Positions 18,213 to 26,988 of a stretch of DNA of 64,000 nucleotides are shown in pieces. A program made the translations under genes and the position numbers. Position 1 is the stretch's first letter. Each line of letters begins with the position of its first letter. A model generated the notes under the pieces. It did no database searches, had not been told where the DNA came from, and saw only the letters and a program-made list of their open reading frames with translations. The DNA is from Noviherbaspirillum pedocola (lineage in GTDB: Bacteria; Pseudomonadota; Gammaproteobacteria; Burkholderiales; Burkholderiaceae_D): assembly GCF_016632335.1 (NCBI RefSeq), contig NZ_JAEPBG010000019.1:1-64000 (forward strand). The letters are read 5' to 3'.

Positions 18213-19277
18213 TCAGTTTTGCCGGAAGCGCAGTACGCCATCCGCATCGATCTGTCGCGACAGGCGGCCATCGAACCAGAGCTTGTGCAGGTGCGCGAGC
18301 GCTTCGCCCATCGCAAAGCTGATCTGATGCGAATCCAGCGCACGCGGAAACATCACCGGCAGGATGTCAGCGGCGGAACGCGGCACCTGGCAGGCGTCCA
18401 TGACTTCTTCCAGTCGGGCCGCGTGATGCTCGTTCAACTGCCTGATGCGCGTATGCAGACCACGGAACGGTTTTCCGTGCGAAGGCAGCACGAGCACATC
18501 GTCCGGCAGCGGCGAGAATCGTTCCAGGGAATCAAGGTATTCCTGCACCGGGTTGGCTTCCGGCTCGATCGCGAACACCGAGACGTTCGTCGAGATGCGC
18601 GGCAAAACCATGTCGCCGGCGATCAGCAGATTGCGCGTGGCGTTGTACAGCGCCGCATGTTCCGGCGAGTGACCGAAGCCAGTAATCACCTGCCAATCGC
18701 TGCCGCCGATCGCCACCGTCTGCCCGTGCTGCAGGCGGCGATACGATTCCGGCACTTTCGGCACCAGTGTCGCGTAATAGCGGCGGCGCGCGCCGAGCTG
18801 CTCGAGCATGTCCTCGTCGGTCAGCCCGTGGCGGCGGAAGTGCGGCACCATCGCCGTGCCTTCCACGCCGGGCAGCGCCGCCGTCATCATCCGGGCGAAG
18901 CTGTATTCGCCGGCCGTCATCCACAGCGGCACGTCCCAGCGTTCGCACAGCCAGTCCGCCAGGCCGACGTGGTCGGGGTGGCAGTGCGTTACCAGCACCC
19001 GCAGAACCGGCAGGTCGCGCAGGTGCGTGGCGAAGATCTGCTCCCAGGCCGCACGCGTGGCGTCGCTGGAAATGCCGGTGTCGATAATCGTCCAGCCACG
19101 GCGCGGACCATCGTCGGTATGCAGCTCGTCTTCCAGCAGCCAGAGATTGATATGGTTCAGCGCGAACGGCAGTCCCATGCGCAGCCACAGCAGGCCGGGA
19201 GCGACTTCCATGACCGAGCCGGTTTCAGGCAGGGCGTCGCCCCAGGGGTAGTCGAGTTGTGCTTCAAGCGGATTCAT
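18213..19277 (-). CDS. MBL-fold metallo-hydrolase divergent from liuR
   Basis: A 354-residue metallo-beta-lactamase-fold protein starting MNPLEAQLDYPWGDALPETG at 19277. The frame is open farther upstream but that would run through the LiuR operator. The metal motif THCHPDHVGLADWL is intact, with downstream histidines in GFGHSPEHAALY and VLPSHGKPFRG. The C-terminal part resembles the helical tail of LACTB2/thioesterase-like members. It is divergent from the MerR regulator, with a LiuR-type operator 40 bp upstream, so it is probably part of the leucine/isovalerate regulon. The substrate is unknown; a CoA-thioester hydrolase is possible (inference). Confidence 0.85.
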   Translation of the reverse strand: MNPLEAQLDYPWGDALPETGSVMEVAPGLLWLRMGLPFALNHINLWLLEDELHTDDGPRRGWTIIDTGISSDATRAAWEQIFATHLRDLPVLRVLVTHCHPDHVGLADWLCERWDVPLWMTAGEYSFARMMTAALPGVEGTAMVPHFRRHGLTDEDMLEQLGARRRYYATLVPKVPESYRRLQHGQTVAIGGSDWQVITGFGHSPEHAALYNATRNLLIAGDMVLPRISTNVSVFAIEPEANPVQEYLDSLERFSPLPDDVLVLPSHGKPFRGLHTRIRQLNEHHAARLEEVMDACQVPRSAADILPVMFPRALDSHQISFAMGEALAHLHKLWFDGRLSRQIDADGVLRFRQN

Positions 19278-19316
19278 GACGGATTCACATTTGCGGCATC
19301 GCTGCCTACAATGCGA

Positions 19317-19332
19317 TTGACGTTTACGTAAA
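19317..19332. promoter_or_regulatory. Putative LiuR operator in the MBL/liuR divergent region
   Basis: TTGACGTTTACGTAAA is an inverted repeat of TTTACGT half-sites; read on the minus strand it is TTTACGTAAACGTCAA. It differs at one base from the element at 19881-19896. It lies between the divergent MBL gene and liuR, and MerR-type LiuR proteins are known to bind such near-palindromes. Confidence 0.75.
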
Positions 19333-19373
19333 CCGCACATTCTAGGCGAGCCTGTTGTTTTTTGCTAACCCTT

Positions 19374-19799
19374 ATGCCCACTTATACGATTACCGAACTT
19401 GCCCGGGAATTCGACATCACACCGCGCGCGATCCGCTTTTATGAAGACCAGGGCTTGCTCAGTCCGAGCCGGGAAGGCGCGGGCGGACGTACCCGGGTGT
19501 ATTCGGCGCGCGAGCGCACCCGGCTGAAACTGACGCTGCGCGGCAAACGGCTCGGGCTGACGCTCTCCGAGATCAAGAGCCTGGTCGACATGTACGAGTC
19601 ACCGAAGGATTCCAGCGCGCAGCTGAACCGCTTCCTCGAAGTGCTGGCGCGGCACCGCGAAGCGCTGGAACAGCAGCGCGAGGACATCGACGTGACGCTG
19701 GCGGAGATCGCATCGCATGAGGAACGCTGCCGGCAGATGCTGGACGGCGGTGGATGTGCGGCGGATGAGGAAGGCAAGCCACAGACGGAGGATGCGTAG
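19374..19799 (+). CDS. liuR: MerR-family regulator of leucine/isovalerate degradation (LiuR-like)
   Basis: A 141-residue MerR-type protein: winged helix MPTYTITELAREFDITPRA with IRFYEDQGLLSPSR, the YSARERTRLKLTLRGKRLGLTLSEIK segment, and a long dimerisation helix (QLNRFLEVLARHREALEQQREDID). The C terminus has two cysteines in EERCRQMLDGGGCA. ATG 19374 is chosen because the family begins here; an upstream TTG is possible. LiuR regulators control liu genes in proteobacteria, and here the gene stands beside liuA with matching operators at two promoters. Its stop codon lies inside a strong hairpin. Confidence 0.9.
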   Translation: MPTYTITELAREFDITPRAIRFYEDQGLLSPSREGAGGRTRVYSARERTRLKLTLRGKRLGLTLSEIKSLVDMYESPKDSSAQLNRFLEVLARHREALEQQREDIDVTLAEIASHEERCRQMLDGGGCAADEEGKPQTEDA

Positions 19800-19855
19800 G
19801 GCCTGCTTCGCCCACGCGGTTGTTCGATCAACGCGTGGGCGCAGCAGGCCCTACG
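19795..19855. repeat. Long hairpin overlapping the liuR stop codon
   Basis: A 24-bp stem (left arm 19795-19818, right arm 19832-19855) pairs with one mismatch around a short loop, itself partly symmetric (gttgttcgatcaac). The left arm contains the liuR TAG. The core (cgcccacgcg, gtagggcctgc) resembles the gtgggcgaagcccac element at about 24950-24975, so it may be a dispersed REP-like repeat that also stops liuR transcription before liuA. There is no T tract. Confidence 0.7.
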
Positions 19856-19880
19856 ATAAATATCAACTTGTTCACTTACG

Positions 19881-19896
19881 TTTACGTTAACGTCAA
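19881..19896. promoter_or_regulatory. Putative LiuR operator upstream of liuA
   Basis: TTTACGTTAACGTCAA, with a perfect ACGTTAACGT core, lies about 80 bp before liuA. It matches 15 of 16 bases of the element at 19317-19332 read on the opposite strand. Confidence 0.75.
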
Positions 19897-19977
19897 AGCA
19901 TCGTACTATCCGCCGCACCCGACCCGGCCACGGTCCGCGCCGCGGCGTCATCCAACAGACCATCCTCGGAGACATCC

Positions 19978-21162
19978 ATGATCGACTTGCCCGGCCTGAC
20001 CTTTGACCATGGCGAAGACATCGCCGCGCTGCGCGCCACGGTGCAGCAATTCGCGCGGGAACAGATCGCGCCGCGCGCCGCCGAGATCGATATCAGCGAC
20101 CAATTCCCGATGGACCTGTGGAAGAAGATGGGCGAACTCGGCCTGCTCGGCGTGACGGTGGACGAGGAATACGGCGGCACCGCCATGGGCTACCTCGCCC
20201 ACATCGTCGCCATGGAAGAAATCTCGCGCGCCTCGGCCTCGGTCGGCCTGTCCTACGGCGCGCATTCCAACCTGTGCGTGAACCAGATCCGCCGCAACGG
20301 CAGCGAAGAGCAGAAGCGCAAATACCTGCCGAAGCTGATCTCGGGCGAGCACATCGGCGCGCTGGCGATGTCCGAGCCGAATGCCGGCTCCGACGTGGTC
20401 AGCATGCGGCTGCGCGCCGACAGGCGCGGCGACCGCTATGTGCTCAACGGCAGCAAGATGTGGATCACCAATGGCCCCGACGCCGACGTGCTGGTGGTCT
20501 ATGCCAAGACCGACCCCGACGCCGGCGCGCGCGGCATGACCGCCTTCCTGATCGAAAAGAACTTCCCCGGCTTCTCGGTCGCGCAAAAACTCGACAAACT
20601 CGGCATGCGCGGCTCGCATACCGGCGAACTGGTATTCCAGGATTGCGAAGTGCCGGAAGCGAATATCCTTGGCGGCGTAGGTCGCGGGGTGAATGTGCTG
20701 ATGTCCGGCCTGGACTTCGAACGCACCGTTCTTTCCGGCGGACCGCTCGGCATCATGAGCGCCTGCATGGACGTGGTCGTGCCCTACGTGCATGACCGCA
20801 AGCAGTTCGGCCAGGCCATCGGCGAATTCCAGCTGATGCAGGGCAAGCTGGCCGACATGTATTCGACGATGATGGCCTGCCGCGCCTACGTCTACGCGGT
20901 CGGCCAGGCCTGCGACCGGGCAAAGACGCCGGACGCGATCCGCGCACTCAGGAAGGACGCTGCCGGCGCCATCCTGTATTCGGCGGAAAAGGCGACCTGG
21001 ATGGCAGGCGAGGCGATACAGGCGCTCGGCGGCAACGGCTACATCAATGAATACCCGGTGGGCCGGCTGTGGCGCGACGCAAAGCTGTACGAGATCGGCG
21101 CCGGCACCAGCGAAATCCGCCGCATGCTGATCGGCCGCGAATTGTTCGGCGAAACCTGCTGA
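19978..21162 (+). CDS. liuA: Isovaleryl-CoA dehydrogenase
   Basis: A 394-residue FAD-dependent acyl-CoA dehydrogenase. Family motifs are [19 protein letters not shown], the FAD/substrate loop [33 protein letters not shown], and the C-terminal [20 protein letters not shown] with [17 protein letters not shown]. The sequence is close to known isovaleryl-CoA dehydrogenases (for example [13 protein letters not shown]). It oxidises isovaleryl-CoA to 3-methylcrotonyl-CoA in leucine degradation. It is the first gene after liuR, with a LiuR-type operator upstream and ggagac before the ATG. Confidence 0.93.
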   Translation: MIDLPGLTFDHGEDIAALRATVQQFAREQIAPRAAEIDISDQFPMDLWKKMGELGLLGVTVDEEYGGTAMGYLAHIVAMEEISRASASVGLSYGAHSNLCVNQIRRNGSEEQKRKYLPKLISGEHIGALAMSEPNAGSDVVSMRLRADRRGDRYVLNGSKMWITNGPDADVLVVYAKTDPDAGARGMTAFLIEKNFPGFSVAQKLDKLGMRGSHTGELVFQDCEVPEANILGGVGRGVNVLMSGLDFERTVLSGGPLGIMSACMDVVVPYVHDRKQFGQAIGEFQLMQGKLADMYSTMMACRAYVYAVGQACDRAKTPDAIRALRKDAAGAILYSAEKATWMAGEAIQALGGNGYINEYPVGRLWRDAKLYEIGAGTSEIRRMLIGRELFGETC

Positions 21163-21216
21163 TCGCGAGCCGCTTCACTGCGCCGACCGATCGCCGTCAT
21201 CCATGCCCATCGCGCA

Positions 21217-23022
21217 ATGACCACGCCAGCCTTTCCCAAGCTGTTGTCGTCGCAGATCGCCTACGACATCGCGCGCACCATCCTCGATGGCTTCGACAAG
21301 CATTACCGGCTGTTCCGCGACACCAGCAGCCTGGGCAAGCGCCATTTCGAGGCCAGCGACTGGATCCTGCTGCAGCAGACCGCGCGCGAACGCATCGGCT
21401 TCTATGACCACCGCGTGCATGAATGCGTGCAGCTGCTCGAAGACGACTATGCGCCCGAGGACCTGTCCGACCATGTCTGGCGCGAAGTGAAGCTGCATTA
21501 CATCGGCCTGCTGACCGATCACAAGCAGCCGGAACTGGCCGAAACCTTTTTCAACTCGGTGTGCTGCAACATCCTGCACCGCACCTACTTCAACAACGAC
21601 TTCATCTTCGTGCGCCCGGCGGTGTCCACCGAATACCTGGAGCCGGACGAGCCGACACCGGTATATCGCGTGTATTACCCGGGCGGCGACGGCCTGCGCG
21701 CCACCCTGAAGCGCATCCTCACCAACCTGCAGCTTGCCTGCCCGTTCGCCGATCTCGACCGCGACGTGGCGCTGGTGGAGCAGCGCATGCTCGACCAGCA
21801 CGGCGATGCGCCCCTGGAGCCGAATCACCAGATCCAGGTGCTGGCCAGCCTGTTCTACCGCAACAAGGGCGCCTACCTGGTCGGCAAGCGCATCAATGGC
21901 AACCGCGACTATCCGTTCGTCGTGCCCATCCTGCATGACGACAACGGCGCGCTGTATCTCGACACCGTGCTGTGCGACCGCGCGCAGATCACCGTGATGT
22001 TTTCCTTCACCCGCGCGTACTTCCTGGTCGACATGGAAGTGCCCTCGGCCTATGTGCGCTTTTTGCGCACGCTGATGCCGAACAAGCCGCGCAGCGAGCT
22101 TTACACCATCCTCGGCCTGCAGAAGCAGGGCAAGGCCTGCTTCTACCGCGACTTCCTGCACCACCTGCGCTATTCCTCCGACCGCATCGACATCGCGCCC
22201 GGCATACGCGGGCTGGTAATGACGGTGTTCACGCTGCCGTCGTTCCCGTATGTGTTCAAGGCCATCAAGGATGTGATCCCGGCGCCGAAGGACACCACGC
22301 GCGCGCTGGTGAAGGAAAAGTACCTGCTGGTGAAGAACCATGACCGCGTCGGCCGCATGGCCGACACTTTGGAATACTCGAACGTCGCCTTTCCGCGCGC
22401 GCGCTTTTCCGAGACGCTGCTGGCCGAGCTCAAGGCGGTCGCGCCGTCCATCGTCGAGGAAGACCGCGACCAGATCATCATCCGCCACCTCTACATCGAG
22501 CGGCGCATGATGCCGCTGAACCTGTGGCTGACCAACGCCGACCGCACAAACGACGAAGCCGCGCTGGAACACGGCGTGATCGAATACGGCAACGCGATCA
22601 AGGAACTGGTAGCGGCCAACATCTTCCCCGGCGACATGCTGTACAAGAACTTCGGCGTTACCGGCCACGGCCGTGTCGTGTTCTACGACTACGACGAAAT
22701 TGAATACATCACCGACTGCAACTTCCGCGCGATCCCCGAGCCGCGCAACGAGGAGGAAGAAATGGCGAGCGAACCCTGGTATCACGTCGGCAGGAACGAT
22801 GTGTTTCCCGAGCAGTTCGCGCGCTTCTTGCTCGGCAATCCGCGTGTGCGCCGCGCTTTCATGCAGCATCACGCCGACCTGCTCACGCCGCAGTACTGGC
22901 AGGCGAAGAAAGAGCGCATCCTCGCCGGCTATGTCGAAGACGTGTTTCCGTATCCGCAGTCGGTGCGCTTTCACCAGTACCGCAAACCGGCCAGCGCCGC
23001 ACCGGCAGCCCGGGCCGCCTAG
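21217..23022 (+). CDS. aceK: Isocitrate dehydrogenase kinase/phosphatase
   Basis: A 601-residue bifunctional enzyme that phosphorylates and dephosphorylates isocitrate dehydrogenase to steer carbon between the TCA cycle and the glyoxylate shunt. AceK hallmarks are [24 protein letters not shown] at the N terminus, [53 protein letters not shown] and the kinase-like [19 protein letters not shown]. It lies 54 bp after liuA in the same direction, a sensible link since leucine breakdown yields acetyl-CoA. Length is normal. Confidence 0.95.
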   Translation: MTTPAFPKLLSSQIAYDIARTILDGFDKHYRLFRDTSSLGKRHFEASDWILLQQTARERIGFYDHRVHECVQLLEDDYAPEDLSDHVWREVKLHYIGLLTDHKQPELAETFFNSVCCNILHRTYFNNDFIFVRPAVSTEYLEPDEPTPVYRVYYPGGDGLRATLKRILTNLQLACPFADLDRDVALVEQRMLDQHGDAPLEPNHQIQVLASLFYRNKGAYLVGKRINGNRDYPFVVPILHDDNGALYLDTVLCDRAQITVMFSFTRAYFLVDMEVPSAYVRFLRTLMPNKPRSELYTILGLQKQGKACFYRDFLHHLRYSSDRIDIAPGIRGLVMTVFTLPSFPYVFKAIKDVIPAPKDTTRALVKEKYLLVKNHDRVGRMADTLEYSNVAFPRARFSETLLAELKAVAPSIVEEDRDQIIIRHLYIERRMMPLNLWLTNADRTNDEAALEHGVIEYGNAIKELVAANIFPGDMLYKNFGVTGHGRVVFYDYDEIEYITDCNFRAIPEPRNEEEEMASEPWYHVGRNDVFPEQFARFLLGNPRVRRAFMQHHADLLTPQYWQAKKERILAGYVEDVFPYPQSVRFHQYRKPASAAPAARAA

Positions 23023-23058
23023 AACGTCTGCACAGAGATCACCAAGAGGAGAGACATC

Positions 23059-24240
23059 ATGAACGACCCCATTGTCATCGTCGGCGCCGCGCGCACCCCT
23101 ATGGGAGGCTTCCAGGGCGACTTCGCCTCGCTGTCGGCCAGCGACCTGGGCGCGGTTGCGATCCGCGCCGCGGTCGAACGTGCCGGCATTGCGCCGGAAA
23201 AGGTGCAGGATGTCCTGTTCGGCAACTGCCTGATGGCGGGCCAGGGCCAGGCGCCCGCGCGCCAGGCCGCGATCAAGGCCGGCATCCCCGTTTCGGCCGG
23301 CGCGGTCACGCTGTCGAAGATGTGCGGCTCGGCGATGCAGGCCGTGATCTTCGGCCACGACTCCATCATCGCCGGCACCAACGACATCGTCGTGGCCGGC
23401 GGCATGGAATCGATGACGAATGCGCCCTACCTGATCCCGAAGGCGCGCGGCGGCTACCGCATCGGCCACGGCATGCTGTACGACCACATGATGCTCGACG
23501 GCCTCGAGGACGCGTATGAAAAGGGCCGCGCCATGGGCACCTTCGCCGAGGAATGCGTCGCGCAATACCAGTTCAGCCGCGAGGAGCAGGATGCGTATGC
23601 AATCGAATCGGTGCGGCGCGCGCAGGTAGCCGGCAGCAACGGCGGCTTCGCCTGGGAAATCGCGCCTGTTACCGTGCCGGGTCGCGGTGGCGACGTGGTC
23701 ATCGACAAGGACGAAGGTCCGCTGAAGGCCAAGCCCGAGAAGATTGCAGGCCTCAAGCCCGCCTTCAAAAAGGACGGCACCATCACCGCCGCGTCCTCGT
23801 CCTCGATCAACGATGGCGCGGCCGCGCTGGTACTGATGCGGCAGTCCATGGCACGCGAACTGGGCGCCGCGCCGATTGCGCGCATCGTCGGCCATGCCCG
23901 GCATTCGCAGGCGCCGAACCTGTTCACCACCGCGCCCGGCGGCGCGATTGCGAAGCTGTACCAGAAGACCGGTTGGAACACGGCCGAGGTCGACCTGTTC
24001 GAAGTCAACGAAGCCTTCGCCGCAGTGGCCATGGCCGCGATGCGCGACCATGGCATCGCGCATGAGCGCATCAACGTGCACGGCGGCGCCTGCGCGCTGG
24101 GCCATCCGATCGGCGCTTCCGGCGCGCGCATCCTGGTCACGTTGATGGGCGCGCTGAAGGAGCGTGGCGGCCGGCGCGGCGTGGCTTCGCTGTGCATCGG
24201 TGGCGGCGAAGCGCTGGCGATGGCCATCGAGATGATGTGA
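23059..24240 (+). CDS. Acetyl-CoA C-acyltransferase (thiolase)
   Basis: A 393-residue thiolase. The acylated cysteine is C89 in SKMCGSAMQAV. The second signature (NEAFAAVAMAAMRDHG), the catalytic histidine in NVHGGACALGHPIGASGARI and the proton-donating cysteine in LCIGGGEALAM are all intact. It probably cleaves acetoacetyl-CoA, or condenses acetyl-CoA; the biosynthetic versus degradative direction cannot be told. It sits in the liu region 36 bp after aceK with aagaggaga as ribosome-binding site, so it may process acetoacetyl-CoA from leucine degradation. Confidence 0.93.
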   Translation: MNDPIVIVGAARTPMGGFQGDFASLSASDLGAVAIRAAVERAGIAPEKVQDVLFGNCLMAGQGQAPARQAAIKAGIPVSAGAVTLSKMCGSAMQAVIFGHDSIIAGTNDIVVAGGMESMTNAPYLIPKARGGYRIGHGMLYDHMMLDGLEDAYEKGRAMGTFAEECVAQYQFSREEQDAYAIESVRRAQVAGSNGGFAWEIAPVTVPGRGGDVVIDKDEGPLKAKPEKIAGLKPAFKKDGTITAASSSSINDGAAALVLMRQSMARELGAAPIARIVGHARHSQAPNLFTTAPGGAIAKLYQKTGWNTAEVDLFEVNEAFAAVAMAAMRDHGIAHERINVHGGACALGHPIGASGARILVTLMGALKERGGRRGVASLCIGGGEALAMAIEMM

Positions 24241-24250
24241 TGGTGATGCC

Positions 24251-24922
24251 ATGCCTGTTGCCCTGATCATCGGCGCTTCGCGCGGCATCGGCCGCGAGTA
24301 TGTGCGCCAACTGCTGGCGCGCGGCTGGGATGTGCATGCGACCGTGCGCGATGATGCGGCCCTGTCAGCCCTGCGCGCCATCGGCGCGAAGGCGCTGAAG
24401 GTCGACGTCACCCGGGCCGAGAGCCTGGCCGGTATCGGCTGGGAGCTCGATGGCGTGGCGCTCGATCTCGCGGTGTATGTCGCCGGCGTGTATGGTCCGC
24501 AGCATCAGGGCCCGATGTCGCCGCCTTCACAGGCTGACTTCGACACGGTGATGCATGCCAACGTGCTCGGCGCGATGAGCGCCTTGCCGCTGGTCGCGCC
24601 GATGGTGGAAGCGGCTGGCGGGCGTTTGGTGTTCATCAGCAGCGGCATGGGCAGCATTGCTGAAACCGATTCGGGGTATGGCTGGCTGTATCGGGTATCG
24701 AAGGCGGCCCTGAACATGGCGGTGAAGTCGGCGGCTTCGTCGTATCCGAAGGCGACGCTGCTGGCGATGTGTCCGGGGTGGGTGCGCACCGATATGGGAG
24801 GGGAGGGCGCGCCGCTGGCAGTGGAGGAGAGTGTGGCGGGGATGCTGAAGGTGATCGAGGCAGCGGGGTTGGAGGACAGTGGCAGCTTTCATGATTACAG
24901 CGGTCGCACCGTGCCTTGGTAG
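24251..24922 (+). CDS. Short-chain dehydrogenase/reductase
   Basis: A 223-residue SDR with the cofactor motif IGASRGIGREYVRQL and the catalytic YRVSK (GYGWLYRVSKAALNMAVKSAA), preceded by the serine in VFISSGMGSI. Length is short for the family but complete. It starts 10 bp after the thiolase stop, so it is likely co-transcribed. The substrate is unknown. The region after its stop leaves coding sequence and enters a repeat zone. Confidence 0.88.
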   Translation: MPVALIIGASRGIGREYVRQLLARGWDVHATVRDDAALSALRAIGAKALKVDVTRAESLAGIGWELDGVALDLAVYVAGVYGPQHQGPMSPPSQADFDTVMHANVLGAMSALPLVAPMVEAAGGRLVFISSGMGSIAETDSGYGWLYRVSKAALNMAVKSAASSYPKATLLAMCPGWVRTDMGGEGAPLAVEESVAGMLKVIEAAGLEDSGSFHDYSGRTVPW

Positions 24923-25006
24923 GACTGGTGTAGCTGCCGCTATATAGCCATGTAGGGTGGGCGAAGCCCACGCGGTTACAGGAACAGCAAGCGAGAAATC
25001 GGTCTC

Positions 25007-25080
25007 GCAGTTGCAGTTGCAGTTGCAGTTGCAGTTGCAGTTGCAGTTGCAGTTGCAGTTGCAGTTGCAGTTGCAGTTGC
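25007..25080. repeat. Hexanucleotide tandem repeat (gcagtt)n
   Basis: About 12 perfect copies of gcagtt run for 74 bp, followed by degenerate gccgtt copies to about 25115. The run is open as a Gln-Leu repeat but has no gene-like context. It lies just outside the left arm of the large inverted repeat, and a different hexamer repeat lies outside the right arm. Confidence 0.95.
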
Positions 25081-25112
25081 CTTTGTCTCTGTCTTTGCCG
25101 TTGCCGTTGCCG

Positions 25113-25717
25113 TTGCTTTTAACCCCCGTTGATTGCGCCGTGACGGCGATGCCCGGAGCGGGAAAAGGTGCGGCGTCTGTTTGAGCGAAGCGAGTTTAGC
25201 CGCGCCCCGCTCCGGGCATCGCCGGCACGGGAACCCCGCGCAGCGGGGCGCAATCTCCGGGGCGCCTTTTCTTGCCTACTTCTTTTGGCGCCCAAAAGAA
25301 GTAGGCCGGCTGCCGGGCCGGGACCCGGCTAGGTCGAGGGGTGAATGGACGTTTTGCATCACCGGAGTGATGTCGTTGAAGGGGCAGTCTTTTGCCTTGG
25401 TCGTCGCTTGATCGGGCTTGGATTGAAAGGCTCGCTTGCTCGAAGGCTGAGGCCCGGTGATACAAAGCCGCCATCTTGCTTGGCGACCAAGCCGGGTCCC
25501 GGCCCGGCAGCCGGGTCACTTCTTTTGCTTCGCCAAAAGAAGTAACCAAGAAAAGGCGACCCGGAGATCGCGCCCCGCTGCGCGGGGTCCCCGTGTCGCC
25601 GGACCCTGAAGCGGGGCGCGGCTAAACTCGCTACGCTGCGCTTCGCTCAGACAGACGCCGCACCTTATCCGCTTCAGGGCCCGGCGCCACGGCGCGATCA
25701 ACGGGATAAAAGCAAAG
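25113..25717. repeat. Large imperfect inverted-repeat element (~600 bp)
   Basis: The left arm (about 25113-25330) and the right arm (about 25490-25717) are reverse complements at clearly high but imperfect identity. Shared landmarks, left arm versus reverse-complemented right arm, are gtgcggcgtctgt, gagtttagccgcgccccgct, ccccgcgcagcggggcgc, acttcttttggcg and ccgggccgggacccggct. Symmetry continues weakly into the spacer (gcatcaccgg near 25359, ccggtgata near 25454). Each arm contains nested small palindromes. No transposase is encoded. It divides the SDR gene from the acyl-CoA dehydrogenase gene and looks like a dispersed noncoding or MITE-like element (inference). Confidence 0.85.
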
Positions 25718-25735
25718 GCAACTGCAGAAACAACT

Positions 25736-25776
25736 GCAAAGGCAAAGGCAAAGGCAAAGGCAAAGGCAAAGGCAAC
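25736..25776. repeat. Hexanucleotide tandem repeat (aaaggc)n
   Basis: About six to seven copies of aaaggc lie just beyond the right arm of the inverted repeat, with gcaactgcag units before them. Reverse-complemented this is gcctttn, and the left flank shows the same style of run (gttgcctttgtc) after its gcagtt copies, so the tandem repeats are roughly symmetric around the element. Confidence 0.9.
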
Positions 25777-25850
25777 ATCGCAGCACCACATGGATATTCG
25801 CCTGCGGCAAGTCAGCAGCCCCCAGGCGCACTCAACAACAAGGAACGCAA

Positions 25851-26981
25851 ATGATCCTCTCCGAGCAACACCGCATGATCCGCGACACCCTGCGCAGCTT
25901 CGCTGCCGAGCGCCTGGCGCCGAACGCGGCGCGCTGGGATCGCGAGCATGCATTCCCGCGCGAAGCGCTGCGCGAACTCGCCGCGCTCGGCGCATTCGGT
26001 GTCGCCGTGCCCGAGGAGCAGGGCGGAGCTGGACTCGATGTCGTCGCGCTGGCGCTGGTGCTCGAAGAAATCGCCGCGGGCGACGGCGGCACCTCGACCA
26101 TCATCTCGGTCAACAATTGCCCGGTTTGCAGCATCGCCATGAGCTACGCCAACCCGGCGCAGCAGGAGCGCTGGCTGCAGCCCCTGGCCCGCGGCGACAT
26201 GCTCGGCGCCTTCGCCCTGACCGAGCCGCAGGCCGGCAGCGATGCATCGGCCCTCGTCACCACCGCCAGGCGCGACGGCGACCATTACGTGCTCAACGGC
26301 GTCAAGCAATTCATCACCAGCGGCAAGAATGCCGATGTGTGCATCGTCATGGCCGTCACCGACAAGGCCGCCGGCAAGCGCGGCATCAGCGCCTTCTTCG
26401 TGCCTACCAATACGCCCGGCTACACCGTCGCACGCCTGGAAGACAAGCTCGGCCAGCATTCCTCGGATACCGCGCAACTGCTTTTCGAAGACTGCCGCGT
26501 GCCCATCGAAAACCGCATCGGCGAGGAAGGCATGGGCTACCGCATCGCGCTGTCGGGCCTGGAAGGCGGACGCATCGGCATTGCATCGCAGTCCATCGGC
26601 ATGGCGCGCGCGGCCTTCGAAGCGGCGCTGGCCTATGCGAAGGAACGCAGCAGCTTCGGCCAGCGCCTGTTCGAGCATCAGGCGGTGCAATTCCGCCTGG
26701 CCGACATGGCCACCCGCATCGAAGCCGCGCGCGCGCTGGTGCTGCATGCGGCCGCGCTCAAGGATGCCGGCGAACCCTGCCTGAAGGAAGCGGCCATGGC
26801 CAAACTGTATGCCAGCGAAATGGCCGAGCGCGTCTGCTCCGAGGCGATCCAGATTCACGGCGGCTATGGTTATGTCAGCGACTTCCCGGTCGAGCGCATC
26901 TACCGCGATGTGCGCGTATGCCAGATCTATGAAGGGACGAGCGATATCCAGAAGATTTTGATCGCCCGCGCGCTCGCATGA
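25851..26981 (+). CDS. Acyl-CoA dehydrogenase
   Basis: A 376-residue FAD-dependent dehydrogenase with FALTEPQAGSDASALVT (FAD/substrate loop), FITSGKNADVCIVMAV, ERSSFGQRLFEHQAVQFRLADM, and QIHGGYGYVSDFPVERIYRDVRV with QIYEGTSDIQKILIARAL. Clearly different from liuA, it resembles short-chain or branched-chain (isobutyryl/2-methylbutyryl) acyl-CoA dehydrogenases; the substrate is inferred only from context. The start at ATG 25851 has aaggaacg upstream. It is the first gene after the inverted-repeat element. Confidence 0.9.
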   Translation: MILSEQHRMIRDTLRSFAAERLAPNAARWDREHAFPREALRELAALGAFGVAVPEEQGGAGLDVVALALVLEEIAAGDGGTSTIISVNNCPVCSIAMSYANPAQQERWLQPLARGDMLGAFALTEPQAGSDASALVTTARRDGDHYVLNGVKQFITSGKNADVCIVMAVTDKAAGKRGISAFFVPTNTPGYTVARLEDKLGQHSSDTAQLLFEDCRVPIENRIGEEGMGYRIALSGLEGGRIGIASQSIGMARAAFEAALAYAKERSSFGQRLFEHQAVQFRLADMATRIEAARALVLHAAALKDAGEPCLKEAAMAKLYASEMAERVCSEAIQIHGGYGYVSDFPVERIYRDVRVCQIYEGTSDIQKILIARALA

Positions 26982-26988
26982 ACCCTGC

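Noticed and set aside
21175-24411. A minus-strand open frame of over 1,000 codons opposite aceK and the thiolase.
   Set aside because: Both plus-strand genes are clear full-length family members; the antisense frame has no motifs or ribosome-binding site.
25007-25080. A possible CRISPR-like repeat.
   Set aside because: Units are 6 bp and contiguous with no spacers; no cas genes are nearby.
24957-25184. A small frame encoding a Gln-Leu repeat protein.
   Set aside because: It is only the translation of the (gcagtt)n repeat, with no ribosome-binding site or conserved sequence.
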